Part shown: piece by piece, positions 34,497-42,679 of the stretch | How the letters are laid out: every line of letters starts with the position of its first letter | Numbering within the stretch: the stretch's first letter is position 1 | Origin: CAYXSX01 sp964467925 | GTDB taxonomy: Bacteria; Pseudomonadota; Alphaproteobacteria; Micavibrionales; Micavibrionaceae | Assembly: GCA_964467925.1 (NCBI GenBank) | Contig: CAYXSX010000005.1 | Location: 1-64,000, forward strand | Direction: 5' to 3' | DNA: 64,000 bases | The notes under the pieces: generated by a model | What the model was told of the DNA's origin: nothing | The model's database searches: none | Seen by the model: the letters and a program-made list of their open reading frames with translations, nothing else | Made by a program: the position numbers and the translations under genes

Positions 34497-35138
34497 TTAT
34501 GCCTGCAGGAACGTCAACGCTTCCATCGGGTAGGTTTTATCGAACCCGTCGTTGAAGTCTTGCGGGTGGGCCAGCAGACGGAAGAAAAGCGGGCCGCAGA
34601 TCATGTCGACAGCAAGCTTGATGTCGATGTCTGTGCGGAATTCGCCGTCTTCCTGACCTTGCAGGATGCTGTATTCGATCGCGTCGATCAGCGGGCCCAA
34701 AAAACCGTCTTCAAAAATTTTCAAACTGGCTTCATCGCCTTGCGCTTCGCTGAAAAGCTGGGCGATGGTCTGGCCGTTATTGCTGTGGAGCAGGCGGGTC
34801 AGTTTTTCAATCTGCATGCGGATGGCTTGCGTGTTATTTTGCGCCACGGGCATGGGTGTTTGCATGCCGGGCTGGTTCACAAGCGCGTCCATCACAACGG
34901 CGGCTTTATTTGGCCACCAGCGGTAAATTGTGGTCTTGCCGACTTTCGCTTTCTTGGCGATGGCTTCGATAGAAAGCTCTTGCACTGACATATGCAAAAG
35001 AAGCTTGTTGGTGGAATCCAGGATTTTTTTACGGGATTTTTCTGAACGGGGGCGGCCTTTGCGTGTTGGCGGCTCGACATTGTCCTGAATGATTTCTTCG
35101 TATTGCGCAGCGGTTTGGGTTGCAGTATAGGCGTTCAT
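34497..35138 (-). CDS. TetR/AcrR-family regulator
   Basis: 213 residues. The DNA-binding segment is SIEAIAKKAKVGKTTIYRWWPNKAAVV (about 56-82), a typical TetR helix-turn-helix preceded by a basic arm (RKGRPRSEKSRKKIL). The ligand domain is of the TetR_C_11-like class (EYSILQGQEDGEFRTDIDIKLAVDMICGPLFFRLL). The target is unknown; the divergent region upstream holds a repeat and then the RimK-like gene. Confidence 0.92.
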   Translation of the reverse strand: MNAYTATQTAAQYEEIIQDNVEPPTRKGRPRSEKSRKKILDSTNKLLLHMSVQELSIEAIAKKAKVGKTTIYRWWPNKAAVVMDALVNQPGMQTPMPVAQNNTQAIRMQIEKLTRLLHSNNGQTIAQLFSEAQGDEASLKIFEDGFLGPLIDAIEYSILQGQEDGEFRTDIDIKLAVDMICGPLFFRLLAHPQDFNDGFDKTYPMEALTFLQA

Positions 35139-35297
35139 CGCGCTCTCCTTTGCGTTTCAGATTTGAAGTTTTTCAAACTCATCGTTTCGTATTATATGCG
35201 GTCGCGATCATGCTATAATTTCGATACGCATGCAAGATAGTATTTTTAATTTTTTTACAATAGGGCGGGAAAAATTATCCGGAAATTTTTTCTATGC

Positions 35298-35378
35298 TGT
35301 CATCCTGAAGGGCTTTAGCCCTGAAGGATCTATTCTACAAGTCATGAGATCCTTCAGCGCAAGCGCTTCAGGATGACA
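35298..35378. repeat. Palindromic element, family A copy (intergenic)
   Basis: Perfect ends TGTCATCCTGAAG and CTTCAGGATGACA, with internal CTGAAGGATCT / GAGATCCTTCAG. It lies in the 382-bp gap 35139-35520 between the divergent tetR and RimK-like genes. The rest of that gap is AT-rich, and I see no other gene in it. Confidence 0.88.
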
Positions 35379-35520
35379 AAGGGGGGGCAGCAGTGCCTGT
35401 GGATACGAATTTGCACGAAAGCCCCTTTTGCTTTATTTTATAGGGTAATCATGACATAAGGGGCGCCTGCTTTATAAAAGCGCTCCCATTTTTTGAACAG
35501 CGGAAGGAAAAAAAGCCCAT

Positions 35521-36492
35521 ATGGAAGTCTGGATCCTATTTAATGAAGAAGTTGAATCCTCCTCTGCCGAGGCGTTTGAAATACGCCGGTTTATGGCGGA
35601 AGGGCGGGATATGGGCATTGACGTTAAAGTCTTCAAGCCCGATCAGTTCGACTTGCTTGTGAGTGAGGACGAACGGGAATCAGTTCTTATCGACGGCCAT
35701 CCCATGCCGCTTCCTGATTTTTTACTGCCGCGCACCTATGTGGTTGATACAGGATATTTCGCGCTTGCAGTGATCCGGCAGCTTGAGCGGCTTGGTGTGC
35801 GAGTGTTCAATTCTTCCAGCGCGATCGAAATGGTGGCGGATAAGCTGCACACCCATCAGGTTCTGGCGGAAAGCGGTTTGCCGACGCCAACGACCATGCT
35901 GGCGAAATTTCCGGTCGATATTGAACTGGTGCAAAAGACAATCGGGTTTCCCGTGGTGGTTAAAACCCTTCTGGGCGTTAACGGTTCTGGCGTGTTCTTG
36001 ATCGACAGCGAGGCGGCGTTCAAGGATCTGATGGATTTGATCGGGCAAACGACGCCGAATATCCAGTTGATCTTCCAGAAATTCATAGCCAGCAGCAAGG
36101 GGCGTGATTTACGCTTGTTTGTGGTGGAAGGCGAGGTTATCGCCGCGATGGAACGCCGTGCGCCCAAGGGCGGTTTCAAGGCCAATTATTCGCAAGGCGG
36201 TACGGTGGTAGAATTTATTCCTGATGACGAGGCGCGCGAGCTGGCGATTAAAACGGCTGAAATTCTGGACCTCCAGGTTTCAGGTATCGATCTTCTTTAT
36301 GATGAAAAGGGCGGTTATACGATTTGCGAGGCCAATACCTTCCCCGGTTTCAAAGGGCTGGAATCATGTTGTAACGTCAACGTGCCGCGTGAAATTTTCA
36401 CAGCCATGCAGCGCAAGCATGAAAAGGGCAAGGCGGAGCGGATTACATTCGCCGAGTTCGAAGCCCTGCGCAGCGCACGGTTAAATCAGTAG
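35521..36492 (+). CDS. RimK-like ATP-grasp ligase
   Basis: 323 residues. ATP-grasp features: ADKLHTHQVLAESGLPTPTT (start of the grasp domain), FPVVVKTLLGVNGSGVFL (nucleotide-binding lysine and Gly loop), LIFQKFIASSKGRDLRLFVV, and the metal site IDLLYDEKGGYTICEANTFPGFKGLE. This is the alpha-L-glutamate ligase (RimK) group that adds Glu to proteins, peptides or cofactors; the acceptor here is unknown. AGGAAAAAAAG precedes the ATG. Confidence 0.9.
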   Translation: MEVWILFNEEVESSSAEAFEIRRFMAEGRDMGIDVKVFKPDQFDLLVSEDERESVLIDGHPMPLPDFLLPRTYVVDTGYFALAVIRQLERLGVRVFNSSSAIEMVADKLHTHQVLAESGLPTPTTMLAKFPVDIELVQKTIGFPVVVKTLLGVNGSGVFLIDSEAAFKDLMDLIGQTTPNIQLIFQKFIASSKGRDLRLFVVEGEVIAAMERRAPKGGFKANYSQGGTVVEFIPDDEARELAIKTAEILDLQVSGIDLLYDEKGGYTICEANTFPGFKGLESCCNVNVPREIFTAMQRKHEKGKAERITFAEFEALRSARLNQ

Positions 36493-36518
36493 GCGTTTAT
36501 ATTCATTTTTCCTCATAC

Positions 36519-36653
36519 GTCACCCCCGAGGTCTTGCAAAGCAAGACTTAAACTTCGGGGGTCTGGGACGAGGGCAGCTTTGCTGCCTACCTTATGCCGG
36601 ATCCCCGCTGTTAAACCCTGCTTCGCTGAAGCTGCGCAGGGCGCGGGGATGAC
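36519..36653. repeat. GC-rich palindromic element, family C-like copy 2
   Basis: GTCACCCCCGAGG / CTTCGGGGGTC, GGCAGC / GCTGCC, and GGATCCCCGC ... GCGGGGATGAC arms form several hairpins between the convergent RimK-like and lpoA genes. Confidence 0.65.
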
Positions 36654-36658
36654 ATGTA

Positions 36659-38197
36659 TTAGAACCGTGAAGGCTGGAAGGTCGTCGGCGCTTCGTCGAG
36701 GATCGCGATTTCCCCTTCACTATATGTCAGAACGGCAAGCCCGCGTTCCACGAGGCCATCGGGACGGAAGCGGAAAATACCGTCAACTCCGGCAAAGCCG
36801 TTGGGGTTGGCAATCGAATTCTTGTCGAAAGCGGGAGCGCCGTTTCGCTCTATGCCCGTGCGCGAGAGCACAGCCGCGAGAGCTGTGGCGTCATAGGCAA
36901 GAGAGCTAAGGCGCGGCGCGTGCCCGCCATAAAGTTCTTTATAGAGACGCTCGAATTCACGGCGTTGTTCGGGCGAGGGGGCGGCAAACCATGCACCGCT
37001 AAGAGCGGGGTCGCTGGCGAGGCCTTTATCGTCCCAAAGTCCGGTGCCAAGGCGGCGGACCCTGCTGGGCAACAGATCATAATGGCTTAGAAGATTGGCA
37101 ATCGCGCGGACCTGTTCGCCGCCAACGGGAAGTAATACGGCGTCGTATGCGATCTTTCCTGATCGGTTGCTTGTAAGATCATTAAGCTGTTTTGCTGATT
37201 CCTTGTCATCAGGATTTTGTTTAACCTTTTCTTCCAGGCGGCGGATTACCTGATTTACGCTTTCGGTTCGTTCGTCATATTTCGCAAAGTTACGGACTTC
37301 GGGGGAAAGGTTGCGGCTGTCGGGGTCAAAAAGCTGGATGTTCGGCGTTGTAAGCCCGGTCTTCGGGGCATGCGAACGATAGGCGGAAACAACCGCACTG
37401 CCGTAAGGGGTGTTGGGGGCCAGAACACCGACTCTGTTAATATGCTGTGAAGCGGCGAAGCTTGTGATGCGCTCGACCTGATCGAAGGGAAGGAAGCCCA
37501 TGATAAAGACGTTTCCGCCCGCCAGAGTCCAGTCGGTGGAGAAAGCGACGATATTTATGCCGGAACCTTGAATGGCTTGCCGCGCGCCGCGCACAGAATT
37601 GGCGAAGACAGGACCGAGGATAAGCTGCGCGCCTTCATTCACGGCTTTTTGTGCCGCTATGGCTGCGCCTTCCTGCGTTCCCTTGGTGTCCTGCGGCATT
37701 AGTTCGAAGCCTTTATGTCCGATATCAAACAGCGCCATTTGTGAGGAGCGGAGCATGGATTGTCCGAGTTCCTTGTGCTGGCCGGAAAGCGGCAGAAGTA
37801 TGGCGACTTTTACCGGCGGTGCGCCCGCGGGCATGGGAGCCTGTTTCTTTTTCACTGGCTTTTCCGGTTGCTTGGTCAGGTAGCCGGTTTGGCCTTCCTG
37901 ACCCTCCGGCACTGTGCCGTCATATAAATAAGCCTGCTCTCCCTCTTCCGGAGGAGGTGGCAAAAGCTTGCCGTCGAGTCCTACACGCGGGGGAGAATCG
38001 GTCGAAGCTGCGGCGCGCTCGGCATAAACCTCGGAAAGCTGGCTCGGGCCGCTTTGTGCTTCGCTGTTGCCGTAGCCCCAGCTTGGGTAGCTGCCGCCTC
38101 CGCCGCTGCAAGCGCCGATGATAACGCTCAGCAGAAGCGCGGCAACAAGGCCAAAGCGCTTTATTGTTTTCAACGGTGTGCTATTGTTCGGGTCCAT
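36659..38197 (-). CDS. lpoA: Penicillin-binding protein activator LpoA-like lipoprotein
   Basis: 512 residues. The lipobox is IIGAC, Cys30 with the ATG at 38197; a TTG at 38173 (KTIKRFGLVAALLLS) would give a more typical signal peptide. A Pro-rich segment leads to a periplasmic-binding-protein fold (VKVAILLPLSGQHKELGQSMLRSSQMALFD), the class of LpoA C-terminal domains and Leu-binding proteins. It is divergent from rsmI with overlapping start codons, the same gene pairing as in E. coli (yraL-lpoA-yraN). LpoA activates PBP1a; in alphaproteobacteria that role is inferred. Confidence 0.85.
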   Translation of the reverse strand: MDPNNSTPLKTIKRFGLVAALLLSVIIGACSGGGGSYPSWGYGNSEAQSGPSQLSEVYAERAAASTDSPPRVGLDGKLLPPPPEEGEQAYLYDGTVPEGQEGQTGYLTKQPEKPVKKKQAPMPAGAPPVKVAILLPLSGQHKELGQSMLRSSQMALFDIGHKGFELMPQDTKGTQEGAAIAAQKAVNEGAQLILGPVFANSVRGARQAIQGSGINIVAFSTDWTLAGGNVFIMGFLPFDQVERITSFAASQHINRVGVLAPNTPYGSAVVSAYRSHAPKTGLTTPNIQLFDPDSRNLSPEVRNFAKYDERTESVNQVIRRLEEKVKQNPDDKESAKQLNDLTSNRSGKIAYDAVLLPVGGEQVRAIANLLSHYDLLPSRVRRLGTGLWDDKGLASDPALSGAWFAAPSPEQRREFERLYKELYGGHAPRLSSLAYDATALAAVLSRTGIERNGAPAFDKNSIANPNGFAGVDGIFRFRPDGLVERGLAVLTYSEGEIAILDEAPTTFQPSRF

Positions 38198-39104
38198 GAC
38201 GACAGAGCTTACAAAAAAAGAAACGCCGTGGCTACAGGATGATGGGGTTACCCACCGTATTTCACCGGGGCTTTATCTGGTGGCCACGCCCATCGGCAAT
38301 TTGCGCGATATAACCCTGCGCGCGCTCTCGGTTTTAAAGGCGGCGGACATGGTGGTGTGCGAGGATACGCGGGTATCGAAAAAGCTTCTTTCCGCTTACG
38401 GGATTTCCAAAAGGCTGGAGGTTTATAACGACCATAGCGATGCGCGACAGCGGGAAAAAATTATCGCGGCGACAGCGGGCGGAAAATCGGTCGCTCTTAT
38501 AAGTGATGCGGGAATGCCTCTAATCTCCGATCCCGGTTACAAGCTTGTGGCGGCGTGTATAGGGGCCGGGGTAAATGTGACATCGGTGCCGGGTGCGAAT
38601 GCGCCGCTGGCTGCTCTGCAGATTTCAGGCTTGCCTTCGGACCAGTTTGCTTTTCTCGGATTTCTTCCTGTCAAAAGTAAAGCGCGGCGGGAGATGCTGC
38701 AAATCTGGCAAGATGTTCCGGCCAGTCTGATTGCCTTTGAAAGCGCGAAGCGTTTGATTAAATCGCTGGAAGATATAGCGGCGGTAATGCCGAAGCGCGA
38801 AGTTGCGGTGGTGCGTGAAATTACCAAGCTCCACGAAGAGTTGCGTAAGGGAAGTGCGGGAGAGCTTGCCGCTTATTACGAGCACCGTGGAGCACCGCGC
38901 GGCGAGATCGTTCTGGTGATCACTCCGCCGGAAGAAAAGGGCGAGGTTTCACAAAGCGAGGCCGAAGCGCTTTTGAAGAAAGCCTTAAAAGACATGAGCA
39001 CGAAAGAAGCCGCAGCGCATGTATCCGAGAAGACGGGGCTGCCCCGCAAGACACTTTATAATATGGCGCTGGAGCTAAATAAAACCGATGGCGCGAAGCG
39101 ATAA
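38196..39104 (+). CDS. rsmI: 16S rRNA C1402 2'-O-methyltransferase RsmI
   Basis: 302 residues from the ATG at 38196; a longer open frame upstream is antisense to lpoA. Tetrapyrrole-methylase fold: PGLYLVATPIGNLRDITLRAL, VCEDTRVSKKLL, ALISDAGMPLISDPGY and VTSVPGANAPLAAL are diagnostic. The start codon shares CATG with the divergent lpoA start. It overlaps yraN by 17 bp. Confidence 0.96.
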   Translation: MTTELTKKETPWLQDDGVTHRISPGLYLVATPIGNLRDITLRALSVLKAADMVVCEDTRVSKKLLSAYGISKRLEVYNDHSDARQREKIIAATAGGKSVALISDAGMPLISDPGYKLVAACIGAGVNVTSVPGANAPLAALQISGLPSDQFAFLGFLPVKSKARREMLQIWQDVPASLIAFESAKRLIKSLEDIAAVMPKREVAVVREITKLHEELRKGSAGELAAYYEHRGAPRGEIVLVITPPEEKGEVSQSEAEALLKKALKDMSTKEAAAHVSEKTGLPRKTLYNMALELNKTDGAKR

Positions 39105-39459
39105 GAAAATAAGGGCCTACCGCGACGGGCTTTGGGCTGAAATGCTGGCCGCGCTTTATCTTCAAATTCGCGGATACCGGATTTTAGAACGCCGTTATAA
39201 ATGCCGCGCCGGGGAAATAGATTTAATCGCCCTTAAGGGGCGGGCGCTTGTGATGGTGGAGGTGAAAGCGCGCAAAGAGATGCGCGGGGCGCTGGAGGCG
39301 GTCAGCCCGCGCAACCGGGAGAGGGTGGAGCGGGCGGCGCTGCATTTTCTTTCCCGCAATCCCCTATATAATGAGTATGAAATCCGCTTTGACGTGCTGG
39401 CGCTGGCGCTTCCTTTTTCCATCAGACATCTGGACAATGCGTGGCAAGCGCGTTCATAA
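39088..39459 (+). CDS. yraN: YraN/UPF0102 family protein
   Basis: 123 residues, standard length. Nuclease-like core: RYKCRAGEIDLIALKGRALVMVEVKARKE gives the D...ExK pattern of restriction-endonuclease-like folds. Linked to rsmI by a 17-bp overlap, as in many proteobacteria. Function in the cell remains unclear; Holliday-junction resolvase relatives have been proposed. Confidence 0.92.
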   Translation: MARSDKKIRAYRDGLWAEMLAALYLQIRGYRILERRYKCRAGEIDLIALKGRALVMVEVKARKEMRGALEAVSPRNRERVERAALHFLSRNPLYNEYEIRFDVLALALPFSIRHLDNAWQARS

Positions 39460-39466
39460 TGCAGGG

Positions 39467-40066
39467 ATGAAAAATTTCATTCCCGCAGCTTTGGTTTCTC
39501 TTTTGTTATTGATCTCCGCCTGCAGCCCGCTTGGCATGGCGGCGGGAGCAGGTGCGACCGCTGGAGTATCGGCCTCGCGCGAGGGCGGAATTTCAACCGC
39601 CTATAACGATGCAAAAATCCAGATAGCCATTAACGATTTGTGGTTCCGTTACAGCGTGGATGCGTTTCGCAAACTGGACCTCACGGTTAATCAGGGCCGC
39701 GTGCTTATTACCGGCGTGGTCCAAGATCCCGAAATGCGGGTCGAGGCCGTAAGGCTTGCGTGGCAGCCTGAAGGGGTGGAACAGGTGATCAACGAAATCC
39801 GTGTTGATGAGGATGGCGGTTTTACGCGTCACGCCCGTGATGCGTGGATTACGACGCGTATCCGCAGCACTATCGTGCTGGATAAAAACGTGAAGTCTGT
39901 GAATTATTCCATCGATACCGTGCAGGGTGTGGTTTACCTGATGGGCGTTGCGCAGAATCAGGAAGAGCTTAACCGTGTCGAGGAAGTGGCGCGCACGACC
40001 CCCGATGTGCGGCAAGTGGTGAGCTATGTGAAGATCGCCAGCCCGCCTCCGGAAAACGATGAGTAA
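39467..40066 (+). CDS. BON-domain outer-membrane lipoprotein (DolP/YraP-like)
   Basis: 199 residues from the ATG at 39467. Lipobox LISAC near residue 19, then a Gly/Ala stretch, then two BON domains: DAKIQIAINDLWFRYSVDAF...RVLITGVVQDPEMRVEAV and AWITTRIRSTIVLD...VVYLMGVAQNQEELNRV. DolP binds anionic phospholipid and supports the outer membrane. Its position after yraN matches E. coli synteny. Confidence 0.9.
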   Translation: MKNFIPAALVSLLLLISACSPLGMAAGAGATAGVSASREGGISTAYNDAKIQIAINDLWFRYSVDAFRKLDLTVNQGRVLITGVVQDPEMRVEAVRLAWQPEGVEQVINEIRVDEDGGFTRHARDAWITTRIRSTIVLDKNVKSVNYSIDTVQGVVYLMGVAQNQEELNRVEEVARTTPDVRQVVSYVKIASPPPENDE

Positions 40067-40916
40067 GGTCGCCATGGGCTTTGACGCACGGGCCTATCTG
40101 GAAAAACTGGCACAGAGTGCGGATGAAAATATCGAGCTTGCTTTTGCAGCTATCGTCATCGCCTCACTATCCCAACCTGACATTCATCTCGAACGCTTTT
40201 TTAATCACCTTGATAAACTCAAGTTGTTAGTCGCTGAAACCCACGCGGTCTTGTTACAGCAGGGCGAGCCGGACGATGTGAATACCCGTCTCCGTGCGCT
40301 ACAGGAGGTTATGGTGATCGACCAAGGCTATGAGGGCGATCAGAAAAACTATGACGATTTGCAAAATGCCAATCTGATTCGGGTGATCGAGCGGCGTAAG
40401 GGGCTGCCGATTGCGCTTTGTATACTTTATATCCATGCGGCGCGGGCGCAAGGCTGGGAAATCGCCGGGCTTAACCTGCCCGGGCATTTTGTCTGCCGTC
40501 TTGAAAAGGATGGCGAGCGCCTGATTTTTGATCCTTTTCACAGCGGTCGGGTTTTACAGGCGTCGGATTTGCGCCAGATCGTTAAGCAGACGGCAGGGCC
40601 GAAAGCCGAACTTTCTGCGGCGTATTTTAAGGCCGCCACAAACCGGGACATTCTGATTCGTTTGCAGAATAATATTAAGTACCGGTTGATCGACGGTGAG
40701 GATTATGAAGCGGCGCTAAAGATTGTCGATGTGATGCGCCTGATCGCGCCGGAGGAATACCGCTTGCTTCTTGATGCTGGGGTTTTATCGGCCAGAACCG
40801 AGCGACCCCGCGCTGCGATTGACTTTCTGGAAGATTACATTCGTCTTGCGCCCGCCGACCGCGACCGTCAGGAGGCCGCAATCTTATTACAGCAATTAAA
40901 AGAAAGTTTGAATTAA
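40059..40916 (+). CDS. SirB1-family transglutaminase-like/TPR protein
   Basis: 285 residues overlapping the BON gene by 8 bp. The SirB1 core reads NANLIRVIERRKGLPIALCILYIHAARAQGWEIAGLNLPGHFVCRL and LIFDPFHSG; the C-terminal quarter looks like TPR helices (NIKYRLIDGEDYEAALKIVDVM, RPRAAIDFLEDYIRL). The fold is transglutaminase-like, but the catalytic role is uncertain. Confidence 0.88.
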   Translation: MSKVAMGFDARAYLEKLAQSADENIELAFAAIVIASLSQPDIHLERFFNHLDKLKLLVAETHAVLLQQGEPDDVNTRLRALQEVMVIDQGYEGDQKNYDDLQNANLIRVIERRKGLPIALCILYIHAARAQGWEIAGLNLPGHFVCRLEKDGERLIFDPFHSGRVLQASDLRQIVKQTAGPKAELSAAYFKAATNRDILIRLQNNIKYRLIDGEDYEAALKIVDVMRLIAPEEYRLLLDAGVLSARTERPRAAIDFLEDYIRLAPADRDRQEAAILLQQLKESLN

Positions 40917-40978
40917 ACGGGGCGAAAACAAGAGTTTAACTTGCAAGGTGAAAAGGAAGAGAATAATCTGTCGAACTA

Positions 40979-41007
40979 AATATGTGTTTCAAGAGTTAGC
41001 ACATATT
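40979..41007 (+). other. Stem-loop in the pal leader
   Basis: AATATGTG and CACATATT flank a 13-base loop about 35-60 bp before pal. It could be a 5'-UTR hairpin or an operator dyad; no known motif. Confidence 0.4.
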
Positions 41008-41041
41008 AGTAGACAGTTTCACGGTTAAGGAGATTCCCGTA

Positions 41042-41560
41042 ATGCCCATTCGTTTATTCCTACTCATGGCCGCAGTTCTGATGGTCGCGGCCTGTTCGAC
41101 AACAGAAGATTCCACTATGGATGACGGTTCTCTGGATTCACGCCAGACGATTACCGAAGGTCCTCTGTCCGATATTTATGACGAAAGCCAGCAAGGCCCC
41201 GAAGGCGGTACGCAGGCAGACCTTGTTGTTAATGTCGGCGACCGTGTATTTTTCGGTTATGACCGTTATGATCTGAGCGCCGAGGCCCGTATGATCCTTG
41301 ACCGTCAGGCGGAATGGCTGAACCAATATCCTTCTCTTAACGTGACGATTGAAGGTCATGCGGACGAGCGCGGTACACGCGAATACAACCTTGCGCTTGG
41401 CGATCGCCGTGCTAACTCCGTTCGTAATTACCTGATTGCGATGGGCGTTGCTCCTTCGCGCATTACGACGATTTCCTACGGCAAGGAACGCCCCGCCGTT
41501 CCTGGTGCTAATGAGACCGCCTGGGCACAAAACCGCCGCGGCGTGACCAAGATCGACTAA
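41042..41560 (+). CDS. pal: Peptidoglycan-associated lipoprotein Pal
   Basis: 172 residues. Lipobox VAAC with Cys18. The OmpA-like domain has VFFGYDRYDLSAEARMIL, TIEGHADERGTREYNLALG and DRRANSVRNYLIAMGV, the peptidoglycan-binding signature. Forms the outer-membrane end of the Tol-Pal system. AAGGAG precedes the ATG. tolQRAB are not in the window. Confidence 0.97.
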   Translation: MPIRLFLLMAAVLMVAACSTTEDSTMDDGSLDSRQTITEGPLSDIYDESQQGPEGGTQADLVVNVGDRVFFGYDRYDLSAEARMILDRQAEWLNQYPSLNVTIEGHADERGTREYNLALGDRRANSVRNYLIAMGVAPSRITTISYGKERPAVPGANETAWAQNRRGVTKID

Positions 41561-41569
41561 CCTCATTAC

Positions 41570-41610
41570 GCCTGTGGGCGCCGGTGCATTTAGCTCCGGT
41601 TCCCACAGGC
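41570..41610 (+). other. Long hairpin between pal and cpoB
   Basis: GCCTGTGGG and CCCACAGGC form a perfect 9-bp stem with an inner CCGG...CCGG arm. There is no T run, so it is more likely an mRNA-stabilising or processing element setting pal above cpoB than a terminator. Confidence 0.6.
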
Positions 41611-41629
41611 ATCCATTTAAGTAAGGCAT

Positions 41630-42622
41630 ATGAGATTTTCACAGCTATATCTGGGACTCGCAGCAGGAGCCGTTCTGGCAGGGCAGGCTTTCACGCCTGC
41701 TTTTGCGCAGTCAGCCGATGTCCAGAACCGTCTGGAGCGCCTTGAAAACGAGCTTGATACTCTTAACCGTGCAGTTTACCGCGGTGAACGGCCTCCCGCC
41801 GGCGCGCGTGCCGCTGTCGGTGTGAACGACCCTGCCGATGCGGAAGTGCGTTTCCAACAGATGGAAGGCGAGATCCGTGATTTGCGCGGCAAGGTCGAAG
41901 AGCAGAGCTACGAGATCCGCCAGCTCACGGAAAAACTTGAGCTTATGAATGCGGATATGCAGCTTTCAAACGGCTCCGCTCCTTCATCATATTCCGAAAG
42001 AGCGGGCGATACCTACAGCGATACTCCGGCCGCTTCGGATGAGGCGATCTATGTGGCGCCCGAGGAGCCGAAAGTGGCGCAGCCCGATGCCCGTAACCTG
42101 ACCCAAACGCTTGCTACGGAGCGCCCGGCATCCGGTGCGTATACAAGCGAGCAACTGGATAATATTTTACAAACTCCGACCCAAAAGCAACTGGGTACTT
42201 TGACACAGGATGAAAGCGGAGAGGTTACCGCTTCGGCCAGCCCCGGTGCAGCGCTTTACGAGAACGCTTTTGCCAAACTCAAGGCCGGGAATTTCGATAC
42301 AGCTGAGCGGGACTTCCAAAAATTCCTGAACGAAAACCCGAACCACGAATTGACACCGAATGCGCAATACTGGTTGGGCGAGACATATTATGTGCGCGGT
42401 GATTTCGAGCGCGCGGCGCGTTTGTTTGCTGAAGGCTATCAGAAATATCCGAATGGCAGCAAAGTGGCCGATAACCTGCTTAAGCTCGGTATGTCGCTTG
42501 CCGGCATGGGCAACAAGGCCGATGCTTGCGTTGCGCTTTCCCAGCTTGAGGACAGCAAGTTCAAATCCGCCGCCAACGTGCAGCGCCGTGCGGTTCAGGA
42601 AATGAGCCGCCTGGGCTGCTAG
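41630..42622 (+). CDS. cpoB: Tol-Pal coordinator CpoB (YbgF)
   Basis: 330 residues. Signal peptide with likely cleavage after AFA (residue 26). An N-terminal coiled coil (VQNRLERLENELDTLNRAV, then EGEIRDLRGKVEEQSYEIRQLTEKLELM) mediates trimerisation in known CpoB. The C-terminal TPR region has ALYENAFAKLKAGNFDTAERDFQKFL and AQYWLGETYYVRGDFERAARLF. It links peptidoglycan synthesis with outer-membrane constriction. A low-complexity Ser/Pro/Glu region separates the two halves. Confidence 0.95.
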   Translation: MRFSQLYLGLAAGAVLAGQAFTPAFAQSADVQNRLERLENELDTLNRAVYRGERPPAGARAAVGVNDPADAEVRFQQMEGEIRDLRGKVEEQSYEIRQLTEKLELMNADMQLSNGSAPSSYSERAGDTYSDTPAASDEAIYVAPEEPKVAQPDARNLTQTLATERPASGAYTSEQLDNILQTPTQKQLGTLTQDESGEVTASASPGAALYENAFAKLKAGNFDTAERDFQKFLNENPNHELTPNAQYWLGETYYVRGDFERAARLFAEGYQKYPNGSKVADNLLKLGMSLAGMGNKADACVALSQLEDSKFKSAANVQRRAVQEMSRLGC

Positions 42623-42679
42623 GGTCCTCTTTTTCGCTATTCCTGTACAAACGCCCTTTCGGCGCGCTATAACAGTTTC

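Noticed and set aside
38118..38195. Longer RsmI start inside lpoA
   Set aside because: The stretch is antisense to the lpoA signal peptide, and the family N terminus begins at 38196.
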